Source: Bugulina stolonifera (lineage: Eukaryota; Bryozoa; Gymnolaemata; Cheilostomatida; Bugulidae). Taken from it: a stretch of DNA of 64,000 nt. Every line of letters begins with the position of its first letter. Positions within the stretch are counted from its first letter, which is position 1. The stretch is from NCBI GenBank assembly GCA_935421135.1, contig OW285192.1, positions 8,639,501-8,703,500 on the forward strand, given 5' to 3'. A program made the position numbers and the translations under genes. This document shows, piece after piece, positions 36,301-51,800 of this stretch. A model generated the notes under the pieces. That model did not search any database. It was not told the DNA's origin and saw only the letters and a list, made by a program, of their open reading frames with translations.

Positions 36301-37131
36301 GGTGATACTGGCAGCCTATTTAAAAGCAAAGTAAAAGTTTTCATATGCGCTGACGAAGTAAGATAGTCAGTATTTTTACACATCGTCAGTTAGAATTGGT
36401 CTCTGTTAAGAAAATGACAAATTCAAAATTAATATGAAAACTATTGAAGGTGAGGGTCATTAACACGTCTTGTTAGGCCTACATACTTTGTAGTGGCCAA
36501 AACAAGTACTTTTAGTACCTAGTAGGGAGCGTTGGCCAGTCTGAAATGCGCTACATCACATAAATTTGTGTAAAATGGCGGTAATGCAGTCGACATACCT
36601 TTGAGGAGAGAGTGACCTAGATCTCGGTGAGTCACATTTGGATTTGATAGTGCTCAAAAAGGACTTGTCAAAGCAGGAACCCCCGGGTATGTCCGTTGTT
36701 GACGAACCCTGTCCACTATCTCGTCCCTATAAAACAAACACAGTCATGGCTAAATAGTTAATGCATGGTATAAATAATTCTGTCTACATTTTGATCAACA
36801 TAAAGTAAAAAACAGAAATATAATTATATACTACTTTGCCCATAACAAGAAGGAACCGATTCAGTCAAAGTTCAGTTTTCAAGAAAATGTAGTAACTGTC
36901 TTTAATCTTGATTGGTTGAAATCACAAAGGGGGCCTTTACTGTTAGGCAAATCGCCAGAATGGTCACCGTACCTCATTCATGATCTGTTGAGCTCGGATA
37001 TGCTTCTGTTCAGGAGTTCTGGGTGTACCAAGAGATGGAGAAGGTAATGGGCTAATATCTTCTAGCCTGTGTACCCCAGATATCATGAGATCATCTGTAT
37101 TTGTAGTGGACTCCTGGTCACTTTCTGGCAT
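21321..37131 (-). CDS. CNTROB: Centrobin-like centriolar coiled-coil protein
   Basis: 26 exons, all in phase, 1213 residues. The N-terminal 400 residues are Ser/Arg/Pro-rich and disordered with one charged helix (exon 3). A coiled coil runs from exon 9 to exon 17. It contains KDSMMKKLDQNLDDVVNGWQ, which lines up with the KDxMIxxLDxxLxxVVxGW signature I know from centrobin, and LESKLRIELELRVSQAK matching its QLExxLxxxLExRV stretch. The C-terminal 350 residues are Pro/Ser-rich and end in a basic tail (KGKDKPKVKRHSNTK). Centrobin binds BRCA2 and tubulin and is needed for daughter centriole and cilium assembly. Exons: 36973-37131, 36599-36726, 35907-36161, 35123-35314, 34343-34472, 33419-33439, 32485-32653, 31985-32127, 31022-31152, 30478-30688, 29589-29674, 29290-29419, 28445-28600, 28096-28188, 27282-27491, 27034-27148, 26748-26809, 26307-26453, 25286-25361, 24900-25040, 24286-24550, 24042-24105, 23698-23811, 22902-23113, 21922-22027, 21321-21446. 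Human centrobin is shorter, about 900 residues. Confidence 0.78.
25190..25300. repeat. About 31 bp repeat, three units, crossing a CNTROB exon donor
   Basis: Units of acagtgaacaccctatacta plus actagtggta. The last unit spans the donor of the exon at 25286-25361 (tactta/ctagtggtac). The first unit keeps a GT in the same place on the gene strand (CCACTAGTTAGT). Confidence 0.7.
25560..26306. repeat. 41 bp minisatellite with CCACTAGGGGGAG core
   Basis: About 17 tandem units of 41 bp (tactacacctacccatatga then tacatccactagggggagtta), with older, looser copies at its left edge. The final unit runs into the donor of the CNTROB exon at 26307-26453: the ctacacatac of the repeat supplies GTATGTGTAG. 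Most units keep a GT at that position (GTAGGTG, GTACGTG or GTATGTG). Confidence 0.92.
26560..26715. repeat. A+T-rich short repeat
   Basis: Repeated tataatataatatagcat and tttcactatatgc blocks in CNTROB, ending about 35 bp before the donor of the exon at 26748-26809. Low complexity; nothing else seen. Confidence 0.8.
27664..27734 (-). tRNA. tRNA-Gly (GCC), copy 9
   Basis: The only copy outside POLR1A: same 71 bases, in the CNTROB intron 27492-28095 and co-oriented with it. The 5' flank gcatcaa keeps the short catcaa seen before most copies. Downstream TTTTTAAAA is a terminator. Confidence 0.92.
31155..31560. repeat. 18 bp minisatellite (gttacagtagtatcagta) before a CNTROB acceptor
   Basis: More than 20 degenerate units of gttacagtagtatcagta, the nearest ones reaching the acceptor of the exon at 31022-31152. 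On the gene strand the unit is TACTGATACTACTGTAAC, so it repeats CTGAT, a branch-point-like motif. The Ser/Tyr-rich plus-strand frame across it is a by-product. Confidence 0.88.
33419..33439 (-). other. Candidate 21-nucleotide microexon of CNTROB
   Basis: TGCCCACAG precedes and GTATTATA follows CTGAGGCACCCTGCTAAACAG. The seven codons LRHPAKQ fit in phase 0 between two phase-0 junctions, so inclusion or skipping would keep the frame. Support is splice signals and phase only. Confidence 0.5.
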
Positions 37132-38520
37132 TATTCACTGCAACAACCAGTAAAATGTAGAACAAAAATATCTGTACTGAAGATACTAAAATCTTAGTTT
37201 TGAACTGCTCTCTTTGATTTCTAAACTAGAAGCATAACCACTTTACCACTAGTAAAATCAACATAATTCAAGCATGGCCCAGTAGCAAAGCACTTTTTTC
37301 ACCGAGCCTAAGCGATTGGGCTTTAACCCCCAACGCTGTCCATTGATTTCCTTTAGTGAGTTAGAATTTTACAAGTAGAAAAGCATGAGAAAACCAGAAC
37401 TGGAGTTGTTATGTGATACCATTGAAATAGTAGCATGACTCGCACTACTAGCATTAACTCAATATTTTTACAGCTAATAAGCTTTACTTGAACATGGATT
37501 CATGCACATTATTTAACATCTATCCCCCAATAAACCCGCAGAGCCATCTCTCACCTCATACGTCCAGACAGCTACATGGCGTAGCTTAAACACAGACATT
37601 ACGTGAATTCATCTGTATGAGCACAATGATCATACAGTAAGCGTACCAGTAAGTGCATATTTATAGTGCAGATTTTACAGTCTAGTGCTACTGACAGTCA
37701 GTACAAATTATTGCACTACAGCGTAAAAACAAAATTCTAAATTTTTTACAACGTTTCTACATGTATATAAAACTGATAACAATGAAGATGTCATAATAAC
37801 AACGCTAAGCACTGTAAAAAGCTCAACAATAGAAATTATATTATTCTATTTTACCTGCCAGATAGTAATATTAGTGCCCACAACTATGTAGGCAGTGTTA
37901 GAAAACCTCATACTCTCCAGTGTACTCGCCCAGCTCTAGTTGGCAATATTTTTGCAAGCTGTTTAAAAGAATACATTGTAAAAGAAAGGAAAGTATATTA
38001 TGCAATAATGACCTTTGTGCATGTTGTTTACATAACCAGTGTGGTAATTGTCCTCCTTTTTCGGTGATCAATACGACTATTTTAGCTAATTAATCAATGA
38101 ACTGAATATTCTATAGGAGTAAAGCATATCACAGGGTAGCTCAGATCCAGACAAAGACAATAAGGAATTGATGACTGTAAACAATTTATTGAGTTCTTGA
38201 GAAGCATGAGAAAGAACTACAATACAGGATTTGTTTACATCATTGTGCATAACAATAACAATTTTCAAGTAAAACACTATATTACAGGAATAGAAAACAA
38301 CCATGGTATGCAGAACCTATAAATACAACATAATACAATTTAGAAGTATAACATTCGAAGTGTGGAGCTAAAAGTTCCTCATTTTGCAACGTACATTAAT
38401 ACATCGACAATATTGTAGTTATTCTATTGGAGTCACAGCCACCAATAGTCTTGTTCAGGTGTGGGAAAAGTACGGACTATCATAAAGGCTTTTCTGAATG
38501 CACTGTTGGCGAAACACGAG
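37132..38520. other. 5' region of CNTROB
   Basis: The start codon follows TTGTTGCAG/TGAATA, so a non-coding first exon is expected upstream. A fair candidate ends at about 37858 (CTGGCAG/GTAAAAT on the gene strand). No other gene is seen here; the rest is unremarkable A+T-rich DNA. Confidence 0.4.
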
Positions 38521-38524
38521 AAAG

Positions 38525-38609
38525 TGATGAGAAGTGGACATGTATTTACCTGGTGGTCATAGCAGCAGCGGCTATGACTAGCAAGTAAATACATGTCCAC
38601 TTCTCATCA
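38525..38609. repeat. Perfect 25 bp inverted repeat with 35 bp loop
   Basis: tgatgagaagtggacatgta followed by tttac at 38525-38549 is exactly reversed at 38585-38609. The loop contains a second small inversion (gtcatagc and gctatgac). Could be a foldback remnant; no gene is next to it. Confidence 0.8.
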
Positions 38610-39349
38610 ATTTCTGCTAAGCAGCTTCAACAATCAACATGACCAACCAAAATCCGGAAAGACGCTCTTGGCCATGAGAAGAACAATTTTGCATTTGAGA
38701 AATATAATGAAATTGAATGTGAATGCTGAGGTGATAAAAGCAATAAAAGCATATTTTATGTAATTTCAAGTGCATGAGCCGAATGCTAGAATGACCACAA
38801 CTGGAACAGCGAGATCAGAGAAATCAACAGAGTTTTACATAGAGATCTCGTTGTTCCCTCAGGTGATGTACGGGGAATCAGTACCGTGGCTCAGCGCCGC
38901 CATGTCCAATTTTTTATCAGTGACAAAGTGATGCAAAGGAGGTGTCTATGCTGGCAATACCTTACCGTTTTCAGAGGTAAAAAACCGGAGAAGAGTCTCA
39001 AGAGTTACAAGTCTTCACAGATCGATACTGGAGTTGAAATAAGGTGGTACACGCTGGCTTTGTGACCAAAGTTATCACACAACTTTTGATATGTGAGTGA
39101 ACTACGTAGCTTTCCCTGTGTCTTGAAGCCCGGATTTACAAATAATATGCTCTTACCCAGGCTTACAAACAGGCAAAAACTGAATGCTTTCTATCTGCAC
39201 AGCAAGGCAATTTTCGTGTACTATTCAGGAGTAGAGTGAAATTGTAAGTAAAGATACTATACACTTATGGTATTGGGTATTCATGCCATTGCTTTTGGTA
39301 TAAGTGTCATGCCATTGATTTCATTGACCAAATCTACCATCAATTATAA

Positions 39350-39725
39350 AAACTTACGAGACACACGGGTCAGCTGGAGTAAAGAGACCAAATACATATT
39401 CTTCGTGAGACAGCCAAGGCCAGCAAAAAAAGAACGCGGAATGATCTAATATACACACCATGGTGCTATAAAAGCAAACTCCTAGCCTACGCCTATGTCA
39501 CCCCGTCACGGAATATGCAGACTCTGCCTGGGATTCTCTCCATGAGATTGAAATTGAACAGCTGGAACATATCCAAACCAGCTGTTTACTACATAAGAAG
39601 AGAGAGTGCAACTGAAGTCAAAACTAGATCAGGATTTCAGCCTCTCAGGGCGAAAAGGAGAAATGATAGATTTGCCTTGCTGACAAAGACAGCACTGAGG
39701 CCTAACCTAGCTAGGTTATGTTGAA
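39350..39725 (+). mobile_element. LINE fragment A, reverse transcriptase C-terminal part, decayed
   Basis: Frames interrupted by stops encode pieces such as LLAYAYVTP and AWDSLHEIEIEQLEHIQ (across a shift), which parallel the region after the YADD motif in CR1/Jockey-type LINEs (compare CLPHLEYGAAAWDLSAKKDI at 42170). A dead copy. Confidence 0.6.
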
Positions 39726-40323
39726 TGGTAGGGGATAGAATGTCTTACCCATATTAATTTCAAAGTGCAAAATATATTTAAATACTTTTCTAACATACTT
39801 GCTGAAACACCATATATGCACATTCAACCAAATAAAGCCTAAGGCCAGCCTGACACTGCTAGATTGCTAACCAGAGTGCTAGGATCAAACATATACAACT
39901 GACCAACAGGTCCGACGTGCTCCTAACATGTGATTATTGATGCACGGATAGGACCAACCCTGCTCCAGGTTCGATGCTTGTATACATTATGCTATAACTA
40001 CACTAGATGCTCCAGGCACTGTTCCTCCCCGAAACAAGGCTGAGAGATTCCTAGGCAGTCGTATAATTTTCTATCAAAGATATAGAGCATATATGAGGAT
40101 AGACGTGACTGTATTGCCATTCAAAGACCAACTCACTGCTACAAAAATGCGGTGCCATCTCTATCAAACTGGTTCCGCTCAGAGTCTGAAGGACCGATGG
40201 GCCATCAGCTTACAAATAAAGCTAAAAATTTCCAGAGGTATGACCAGAACATAACATAAACATCGAAGAGTATGATTTAGGGTCGGCCCATCAAGGTCGG
40301 GCAAACATAAAAGCGTTACAGAA

Positions 40324-41345
40324 GTGCCACATCTAATGTTACTTCAAAAGCTAGAACAGATACCAGGGATAAACAGATACTTTTTAAACTGGATACATGA
40401 CTTTCTCTCTGACAGACAGCAATCCATTGTGCTCAGAGGGGCTAGCTCACAAAAGTGCACATTAACCTCAAGAGTGCCACAGAGTTCTGTACTGGGACCG
40501 ATTTTGTTTTTGTACTATATTAATGACCTTCCAGACCTGCTGTCATGTAAAGATAGCCTTTATGCTGATGACACTCTACATTGTACTGTACCAAACTGTG
40601 AATACAACTGAGGACGCAGAAATGTTCCAAAACAACATCAACACTGTACACGAGTGGTCTACAAAATGGAAAATGCTATTCAATGAAAAGAAATTCCTAG
40701 CTATAAACTTTGGAAGAGTAACACCCATACCTCAATACAAACTCGGCACTGTATGTCTTGCATGGACAGAAACCATCAAATACCTAGGAGTGATCATATC
40801 TTGAGTTTAATCAGCACATACATGAGAAATGCACAAAGTCTCGTAAAGTATTTGGAGGAATCAAACATTTAATGTACCATGCTCCAAAAGAACCCAGACT
40901 ACTGGCTTACACAAGTAGCCTATAAGCAGACCTATACTTGAGTATGCAGATGTAGTATGGGACCCTTCAACTAAGAACACGACCCATGATATAGAACTCA
41001 TCCAGAACAGTGCCATACGGTTTATAGCTAACCCAAGAGGGCGTACTAACAGTGTATCAGGGGCAAGAGATCAGTTAGAGATCCGGACCCTAGAAAATAG
41101 AAGAAAAAACCACCGGCTGTGTCTACTGACCAGGATTCTTCAGAATGAAGAACAACATTGCACTCTATCCAGAGCATATGATGATATTGTGGGTGACAGA
41201 GAGATAGTAACAATGACCACTAGAGCAGCTGCAGAGGAGAGCCAACCTCAATATCAGCCAAAAGATGCATTTACCACTCTAGTTTCCTGCCACAAACAAT
41301 TCGTGAGATGAGAAACCGACCTCCAATCCTAAACAGAGATATACT
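40324..41345 (+). mobile_element. LINE fragment B, reverse transcriptase palm and thumb, with breaks
   Basis: The first frame has [40 protein letters not shown] and YADDT, the RT motifs 4 to 5 region with catalytic DD. The usual PQGSVLGP has Gly to Ser. A frameshift near 40610 leads to [20 protein letters not shown] and later a third frame with LEYADVVWDPSTKN. Non-LTR RT of CR1/Jockey type; not functional. Confidence 0.85.
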
Positions 41346-41773
41346 GTAAAAATTGCAGACCTCTAGTCCAAAAATAGTTAAAACTAGAGGTCCCCGTAGA
41401 TTTAAATGAAATTACCGGCGAAGTCTTACCTCATCTGAGGTAAATTCTGAGGTAAAGTACATTCTACTCTTGATCCAAGTATTGCATATACTCATGATCA
41501 TAATTAGAGCTAATCCCATAATTATTATTTGCACTGTTAGCTATCTCCTGTTACCTAACCAGGATACTCCAGTCCACTGGGGGCTGCACATTTCATTACA
41601 ATAAAATATTTTATTTTTACAAGAGTTGAAGACTTGGTTTGAAGGAACTTGCATAAAATAAACAAGCCACTCCGCTTCATTTTTTTGGAAGCCTGAAGTC
41701 ACCAAAAAATTCAAAATCTAAACAAAACTAAACGTTACTAACACAAAAATTAAAAGTCAATAGTGCAGTTAAA

Positions 41774-42770
41774 GTGAGAGTCATGGTGACAGTCACGAAG
41801 GTGGGCCTGTTTGCTGACGACACCCTGATCTACCAAACTATATGTAACCAACTTGACACCGATAGATTTCAAAACAACCTCAGCTCTCTAGGTAAATGGG
41901 CAAAAAAGTGGGAGATGAGCTTCAACATCGCCAAGAGTAAAATCATTGGCTTCAACACAAAGGAAGCTGTGCCCTATTACACTCTAGGCGGAGCTGTACT
42001 GGAACACACTGGCAATACTGTGTACTTGGGCCTGATACTCCAAGAGAACCTGAGATCTGATGCCCATATCCAAAATAAAATACAGAAAGCCAAAAGACAG
42101 CTTGGAATGGTACGAAGGGCCCTTTACTGGGTGCCTGAGAGTGCAAAACTTACAGCATACAAGTCTCTATGTCTGCCTCACCTAGAATATGGAGCTGCTG
42201 CCTGGGACCTCTCTGCAAAGAAAGATATTGAAGCACTGGAAAATGTTCAGGACCAGGTCGCAAGATTTATTACGAATCTAAAGGGCAGACAGCAGATGAA
42301 TGATGTAAAACAGAAGCTTAGACTTCTACCTCTACAAGAGAGACGCAAAAACCGAAGGGTGAACCTGCTGATGAACGTCCTGTCTCATGAAGACTCGCAC
42401 CCAGCATTGAGCGCCTCATATGATGAACTTGTCCAGCAACATTTCAACAACAGCCAGATACAGACTAGAGCCCAGACTAGAGGCATACCAACATCTATCA
42501 GCACCAACTACAACCAGTACCATAACAGCTTTCTACCGAGAACAGTTCGAGATTTAAAGATAGCACAATCCTATTGATACTTCAAGCAATCCCCAAATGG
42601 CAAGTGGCACTAACCTGCACAGATCAACTTTTAATAATTCCTAAACTAATACATGAAATACTGTCCCAACTTATGTTGTCCACTGTCCCATATGAGGCAC
42701 GCCCCTTCCATCCCCTAGATGGTCTAGCATGACAATGAACTCCATGTAAGTCCATGTAAGTCACTGTGGC
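41774..42770 (+). mobile_element. LINE fragment C, 5'-truncated at the RT active site
   Basis: One open frame of 267 codons (to 42577) starts just before FADDTLIYQ and runs through KWAKKWEMSFNIAKSK, LEYGAAAWDLSAKKDIEALE and NLKGRQQMNDVKQKL to the end. About 190 bp of 3' tail follows, finishing in a tccatgtaag doublet; short tail repeats are typical of CR1-like LINEs. The truncation just 5' of the active site is usual for incomplete reverse transcription. The frame is intact, so it is younger than fragments A and B. Confidence 0.88.
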
Positions 42771-43358
42771 GGCGAGCTTTATAAAGTATTATTTTCAGCT
42801 GGTTTTGCAGTAACACCGTTTATCACTAATTGATCAAAACGTAAACCCCCTCCGATCATACCCATCAATAAAATCATAAATAATAACCTGGAGGCTTGAT
42901 TAGAACAATTTTTGAAAGATTTTTCAGGTGAAGATGGCTAAATATGAGTTGACTAACGCACCAGCTTTTCGTCGCGAAATTCCGCAAAAAATTTGCGGTA
43001 GAGAATAAATAATTTTCCACACATGATTTCAACTTTAATTCGACTTAAATTTTGCTACATTAAGATTTTTTCGATATCTAACATCGAAGTTCATAATTGC
43101 AGATGATATATTATGTATTTGCTACTGCATTTTTCATTCAAAAAATGATTTTTCTATTGAGTTCTATGTGTTGTTAAAAAGTTATCATGTCATCTTGTAA
43201 AAATTGGAAGTATCTCATCTGGGAGGTAGAAACGTACTCTTCAACACTTAGAATGTCTCTGTGAAATCTGGAGACTTGACAAGTATACCAACCACTAAGT
43301 TGATAGACTTTGCTTGCAAACCAGCTGAAAATAATACTTTTACTTTATAAAGCTCGCC
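42771..43358. mobile_element. Foldback element (MITE) in LINE C tail
   Basis: ggcgagctttataaagta at 42771 returns inverted at the right end (tactttataaagctcgcc). The arms continue through ttattttcagctggtttgca with a 5 bp indel. The 590 bp interior is not coding and holds a small palindrome (ccgcaaaaaatttgcgg). actgtggc is found next to both ends, though with a short offset, so the target duplication is unsure. Confidence 0.7.
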
Positions 43359-43818
43359 CACTGACTGTGGCTGTCGGCTACTGACTCTGAGCTTTAGTCT
43401 AATTACTGATCTATTTGCAGCTAGGAAGTACCCCTACATATTTAGACTAACTTACCTTGTTTAAAAGACACTTTCCTGTTATTAAAACTACTTCCAGTTC
43501 AAATTTTTCTAAAATTTAGGCAGAAAAGAACCAAATACCTTGTGTGGAAGACAAGTAAAACCAAAGTGAAACTACATTTCACATTTTGAAATGGGACTCT
43601 TTGCCGCTGATTTGTTTACTGTACCCTTCCGCCCAAAAGATCTTGAACACATAGACAGCAGTTAGATCATTATACGCTTGAATCATACTAGCAAGAACAT
43701 TTTATAGCATTTTGTTAATATAAATTTTACTGATATATTTAAAAGAGTAATAAGTTAAAAGTTTAAAATTATTATTTTGTGTTCTTAGATGGGTCGCGTG
43801 TATCGCTTTTGCTGTCAG

Positions 43819-43825
43819 CTTCCGG
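43819..43825. promoter_or_regulatory. ETS-like motif upstream of TRAPPC1
   Basis: cttccgg (CCGGAAG on the other strand) lies 126 bp before the TRAPPC1 ATG, in the short stretch upstream of the gene with CG-containing words (gggtcgcgtgtatcgc). ETS sites of this type are common in housekeeping promoters. Single motif, so weak. Confidence 0.35.
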
Positions 43826-43950
43826 TTAGACGGTTTCACTTTCGTTTTCATGAAACAGACTATTGTCATTGTGGCAAAGTTCCTACATTAATAATATATA
43901 GACATTGAGTGTAGTTCCTTGACTTAGGGTTGTACGACACCTCATTTGCC

Positions 43951-47420
<3,470 letters not shown>

Positions 47421-48800
47421 ACAAGGCTAACGACTCGCTCAAGGCTCATTGGCTAGATGCCAATTTGTTGATTACTTCCTGTCCGGGATTTTGACAGTAA
47501 TGGTCTGTGTAATCCAAACAAGTCAAGTCTCTCTCTATTTTCATAATGTTATTTTGTATTCGAGAGATTTAGATTGTAAATAGTATTATTATTTATTATA
47601 TTCTCTACTTTGTGTTATCTCCATGAAGTTAGCATCTGGAGTAGATATTTTGGATTTGGGCTTAGGATTTGTTTTTTATTAAAATAAAGAATTTTACATG
47701 TAAATTCAATATTTGCTTATATATGATTAGTTTATTTAGTGACATCTACAATCATATTGAGCAGAATTGTGACCTGAAAATGGAAAGGTTATCACCATAT
47801 CAAGTAAGGTCAACCAGAAGTAGGTCATTGCATAGAATTTAGTATTTCATCAGCTACCTCTGTAGCTGCTGCAAGATTCTGAGTCTTATCAAGGAAATCC
47901 TATTATAAATCTTGTCAACAAATTCAGTTGTGGTGATTTTGATAATAATATTATGACTTCAGATTCATTATAATAGGTAAACCTACCTGAATACAAGTAT
48001 TGACTATTGCAGCACATTTAGTGTGTACTTGTATGTGTATTGATACTGTTGCCCAGGTAGTGAAGTTATTATCTGTGCAGTAGGAGTACATGTACATTAT
48101 ATGGATATATAGTGTACATGTAGGCCTGGCATCTGTGGACAACATAACTATACAGTATAATACACAGTCACATAGACACAGCTGTACATGCACTATATAA
48201 TTATACATGTTGTGCCTCTACATGTACACACACATAGGTACATAACTGTATGTGGTATGTTGGCTATATCATATGCCTGCACAATAGGGTAGTAGATATA
48301 TTCATTGCGTAATATTATATTATAATAAAATAATAGTCTTATATAATTATGTTGCATTATGGCATTGGTATGCTCTACCATTTGCTGTCAATGTGTGATT
48401 TTTGCAGATATTGAACGAGTGAGTGTTTGCCACGTCACAAGTACGAGGGGTATTATTGTTATTGTTGTAGTTACAATGCATACATCAGTCAAGTTGCTGA
48501 TATCAATTGCAGCTGCCTGTATACCATACAGATGTTATTAGTATCTACTGCCAGTGCCTTTCTATCTAGTTAAAAAATATGAATAGAATAGCATAATGTA
48601 AACATTAAAGTTTGACGCATTGTCGCTAGGTTTTATACCAATAACCAGTTGTTCACTGGTAGCTGTGCTCTTGACTGTAGCAAAGCTACTAGTTCCTGGT
48701 TGTAGTTAGTAGTATCAGCACATACTTGCATATTGGAGTTGTAGGCTGTAGCTATTGGTTGCTGACATAAGATATAGGCAGTGTGACATCTCTTTTGGAT
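47421..48800. other. Intergenic, TRAPPC1 to EF-hand gene
   Basis: TRAPPC1 3' UTR probably ends near the attaaaataaag at 47680 (polyadenylation-like aataaa). Otherwise A+T-rich DNA with acatgtaca words; no gene found. The start of the next gene is at 48801. Confidence 0.6.
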
Positions 48801-51800
48801 ATGGCACATATTACAACCCTGTTAATATCTATTTACACAGTATCACTGATAGCTCTCTCACTGGGGTAAGTACAGTACAGTGTAGAACATCAACAAAAGT
48901 CTCTTACTTACTATAACTGTGTGCATACTACACAGGAAGTAATGTTATGTTTGACACATAGAGAGTGACATGCCATTAGCTACAGTAACTGCTGTGAATG
49001 AATATTGTTATACATGTAAAAATGCTTTTTGTTGTACTATACTTAGTTTTTTACTACAAATTGTAAGTTGAAGGCCGGACAGGATCCGACAGGTAGACAA
49101 TCCTCATATAAATATCAATATTCCCATGGTGATAATAGTCAGTGATAGTAAGTACACTGAAGGATATTTCAATAATGTGTTTTTATGAATTATGATAAAA
49201 TAATATTATTATTATTCGATTGATTCTTTTGTCAGCGAGCATGTTAAAATTATAATTGAATGTATATTATAACGTCTGTTGAAAGCTACAAGCTAAGTAG
49301 GTTTTTTCCACTTATTGGTAGTTGTTAAACTAGATTAACATCCAGGTTCTTGTGTTTTTTTGTATTCATTTGATATATTCCATACTTTTAAGTGATCAAT
49401 AGTAAATTTTAAAACACATTACACAGTACACACTGTACATATAGACACATGGAGTTGCCCTATATTATGCTTATTATTTAAATATGTCATTGATAGTGGA
49501 GGGGAGAGTGAACGACGTCCACGATGGCTCACAAAACCGCCCCCTGAGGATCTGACCCAAGGGGAGAAAGAGAAACATCATCACCTGGAGTACATGCTCA
49601 GTCTACTTGACAGTAACGATGATGGAAAGCTGAGCATGGAAGAGATTGCCGATAAACTGGAGTTTCTCAGTATGGGAAGTAAGTAACAGACGTCCTTAGA
49701 AACTGTGCCATTCTGTGAAAATAGGCTACCTTATAGCGATGAGCAGACGATTCCTCAATATAAGCAGTCCCATTATGGACCATAACTGCCGACCAGATGT
49801 ATATTTTTTCATGCCGTTTTTATCATGTTTTGACTTTCTTCCCAGAGTTGTAATCGCAGTGACTGATATGTTTTGTATTGGGTAACCCGATAACATCTTG
49901 AGGTGATCAGATGTGCAGTATGTTGTTTTACATTGGCTGAGGTGGATTCCGCCGTGTCATGAATTCCTACTCTCCACCTAACAACTGGCAACTTGTATAC
50001 CAACTACTGAAAGTTGTCCACTCGTTGATGTTCATATGATCACAAGAATTAGTACTTTGAAGTTTTTATGAATCCAACTTTCTTGCTTTATGGGACGGGC
50101 AAGTTGGTCTAACAGTGTTGTTATAATGTTGCCATAGCGTTAAAATCATAACATGGTCACGCATATAAAACATAGCTAAAACAAGTTTCGGTGAAATTTT
50201 GAGCCTCTTGTTATGACAGGTAGACATACTTTTGTGCCTTTCTACAATATTATACATGACATCCACAGAGGTATGTGATAGCCCTCGTCTGGATGGACTC
50301 ACAAAGCCCATGTGCTGTATAGTAGATCTCCCTAAATTGTTTCAGAGGAAGCTCCAAGTTTGGGCTATGAGGAGCTGAAGTACTTGCTGCAAGGAGAACC
50401 TCCCCTGATGGAGGACAGTGTCTTTCAGGACATGTGGTTTCTGATGACTCATCGCCATAAGGGTGTCGAAGACTTCACAGAAATCTTCTTCAAATACATG
50501 GATTCTAATGGTATGTGGGTACTATACCTTTACTCAAACATATACTGCTGTGATCATGTGGGCTGTCTGTAAAACATTAGTGAACTTAGTAACAGTGTGC
50601 ATAAAAACTTGTCCTTGGAATTCTATTCTGCGTGATTGTATTACATCTAGATTGTTAATAAGCTGTGATTGTAGACTGTACTGCTATAATACAATTTGGC
50701 ACATACATGTATGTTGCACTGTATATTGGAAATTTTATTGAATTAACCTAGCTCCATTCAAAGTGTGTAAGATGAAACGGCTACTGATAGAGTTCCAGTT
50801 GCCTCATGCTAGCTAGTTTAGTACAAGCATGTCATGTAGATGCCATTGTGTATCCCTGTCTGCATCAGCACTCCTACATAGTGCAATGTACATGACTGTA
50901 TGTGTCTGATGATATAAGTAGAAATCTGGCCTTGTATTAAGAGTTTCTCTTCAGAAAAAAGAAGCTTGGAAGAGAGAACAACTTCAAATATTATCACTCT
51001 GACTGCTCAAATGACAAATTCCTTGCATAACAAACACCGTAACGATGTTTGTTATGCAAGGGATTCTTTTTTTGAGCAGTCAGAAACTAGTTTCACATCC
51101 ATGAAAATACCAGTCCCTGACTGAGGTTTGAACCCGGGGCCTCTACGGCACCTACATGTAATCGCCTAGCACAGTGAACAGAACATGCTACCACTGCACC
51201 AGCTCAGCAACCTGTGATTCTTGGGCTCAAATTCTGAATCTGTTGCATAATTGCATTGTATGCTTCATTTTTATATTATGTGTTAAAGGTGACGGCCTTG
51301 TGGACAGGAGTGAATTAGAAACATTTTTAATAAATGGACGTAGAACAGAAAGAAGCCCAATACGTAATACTGAATATACGAAACTGTTTGAGGCGCTAGA
51401 CAAGGACAACTCTGGAGGAATTAATCCAGTGGAGTTGCGAACACCTGTAGAAATGCTGCTCAAGTCTCAACCTAAAGAAGGTACTATGTAGTAGCCTACC
51501 GCTAACTATATTGGTACTACAATGTATATCTACTTACAAATAATACACTGAGTCTGCTGTGAACAGGATGAACATGACTTACTGCCCGCAGTGCTCATGC
51601 CTACTGAGAGTTATCATCTCACTATTGCTTGTAGAAATGGCTGTGGTAGCCTTTGTTAAGACTATACAAGACTATTCTAAATTACCCGCCAGTCTGCTAG
51701 ATGCTAACAAATTGGCCACATGCCTTGACTCAGACCATGATGGGACTATCTCATTGGCTGAAGGCGGGAAAGACCTAACAATCATTTTGGATAAAAACTG

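Noticed and set aside
39515..39724. 69-residue ORF as a separate gene
   Set aside because: It is one frame of a decayed LINE fragment.
43930..43950. Upstream in-frame ATG as TRAPPC1 start
   Set aside because: Family members begin with the strand corresponding to the ATG at 43951; the extra residues match nothing.
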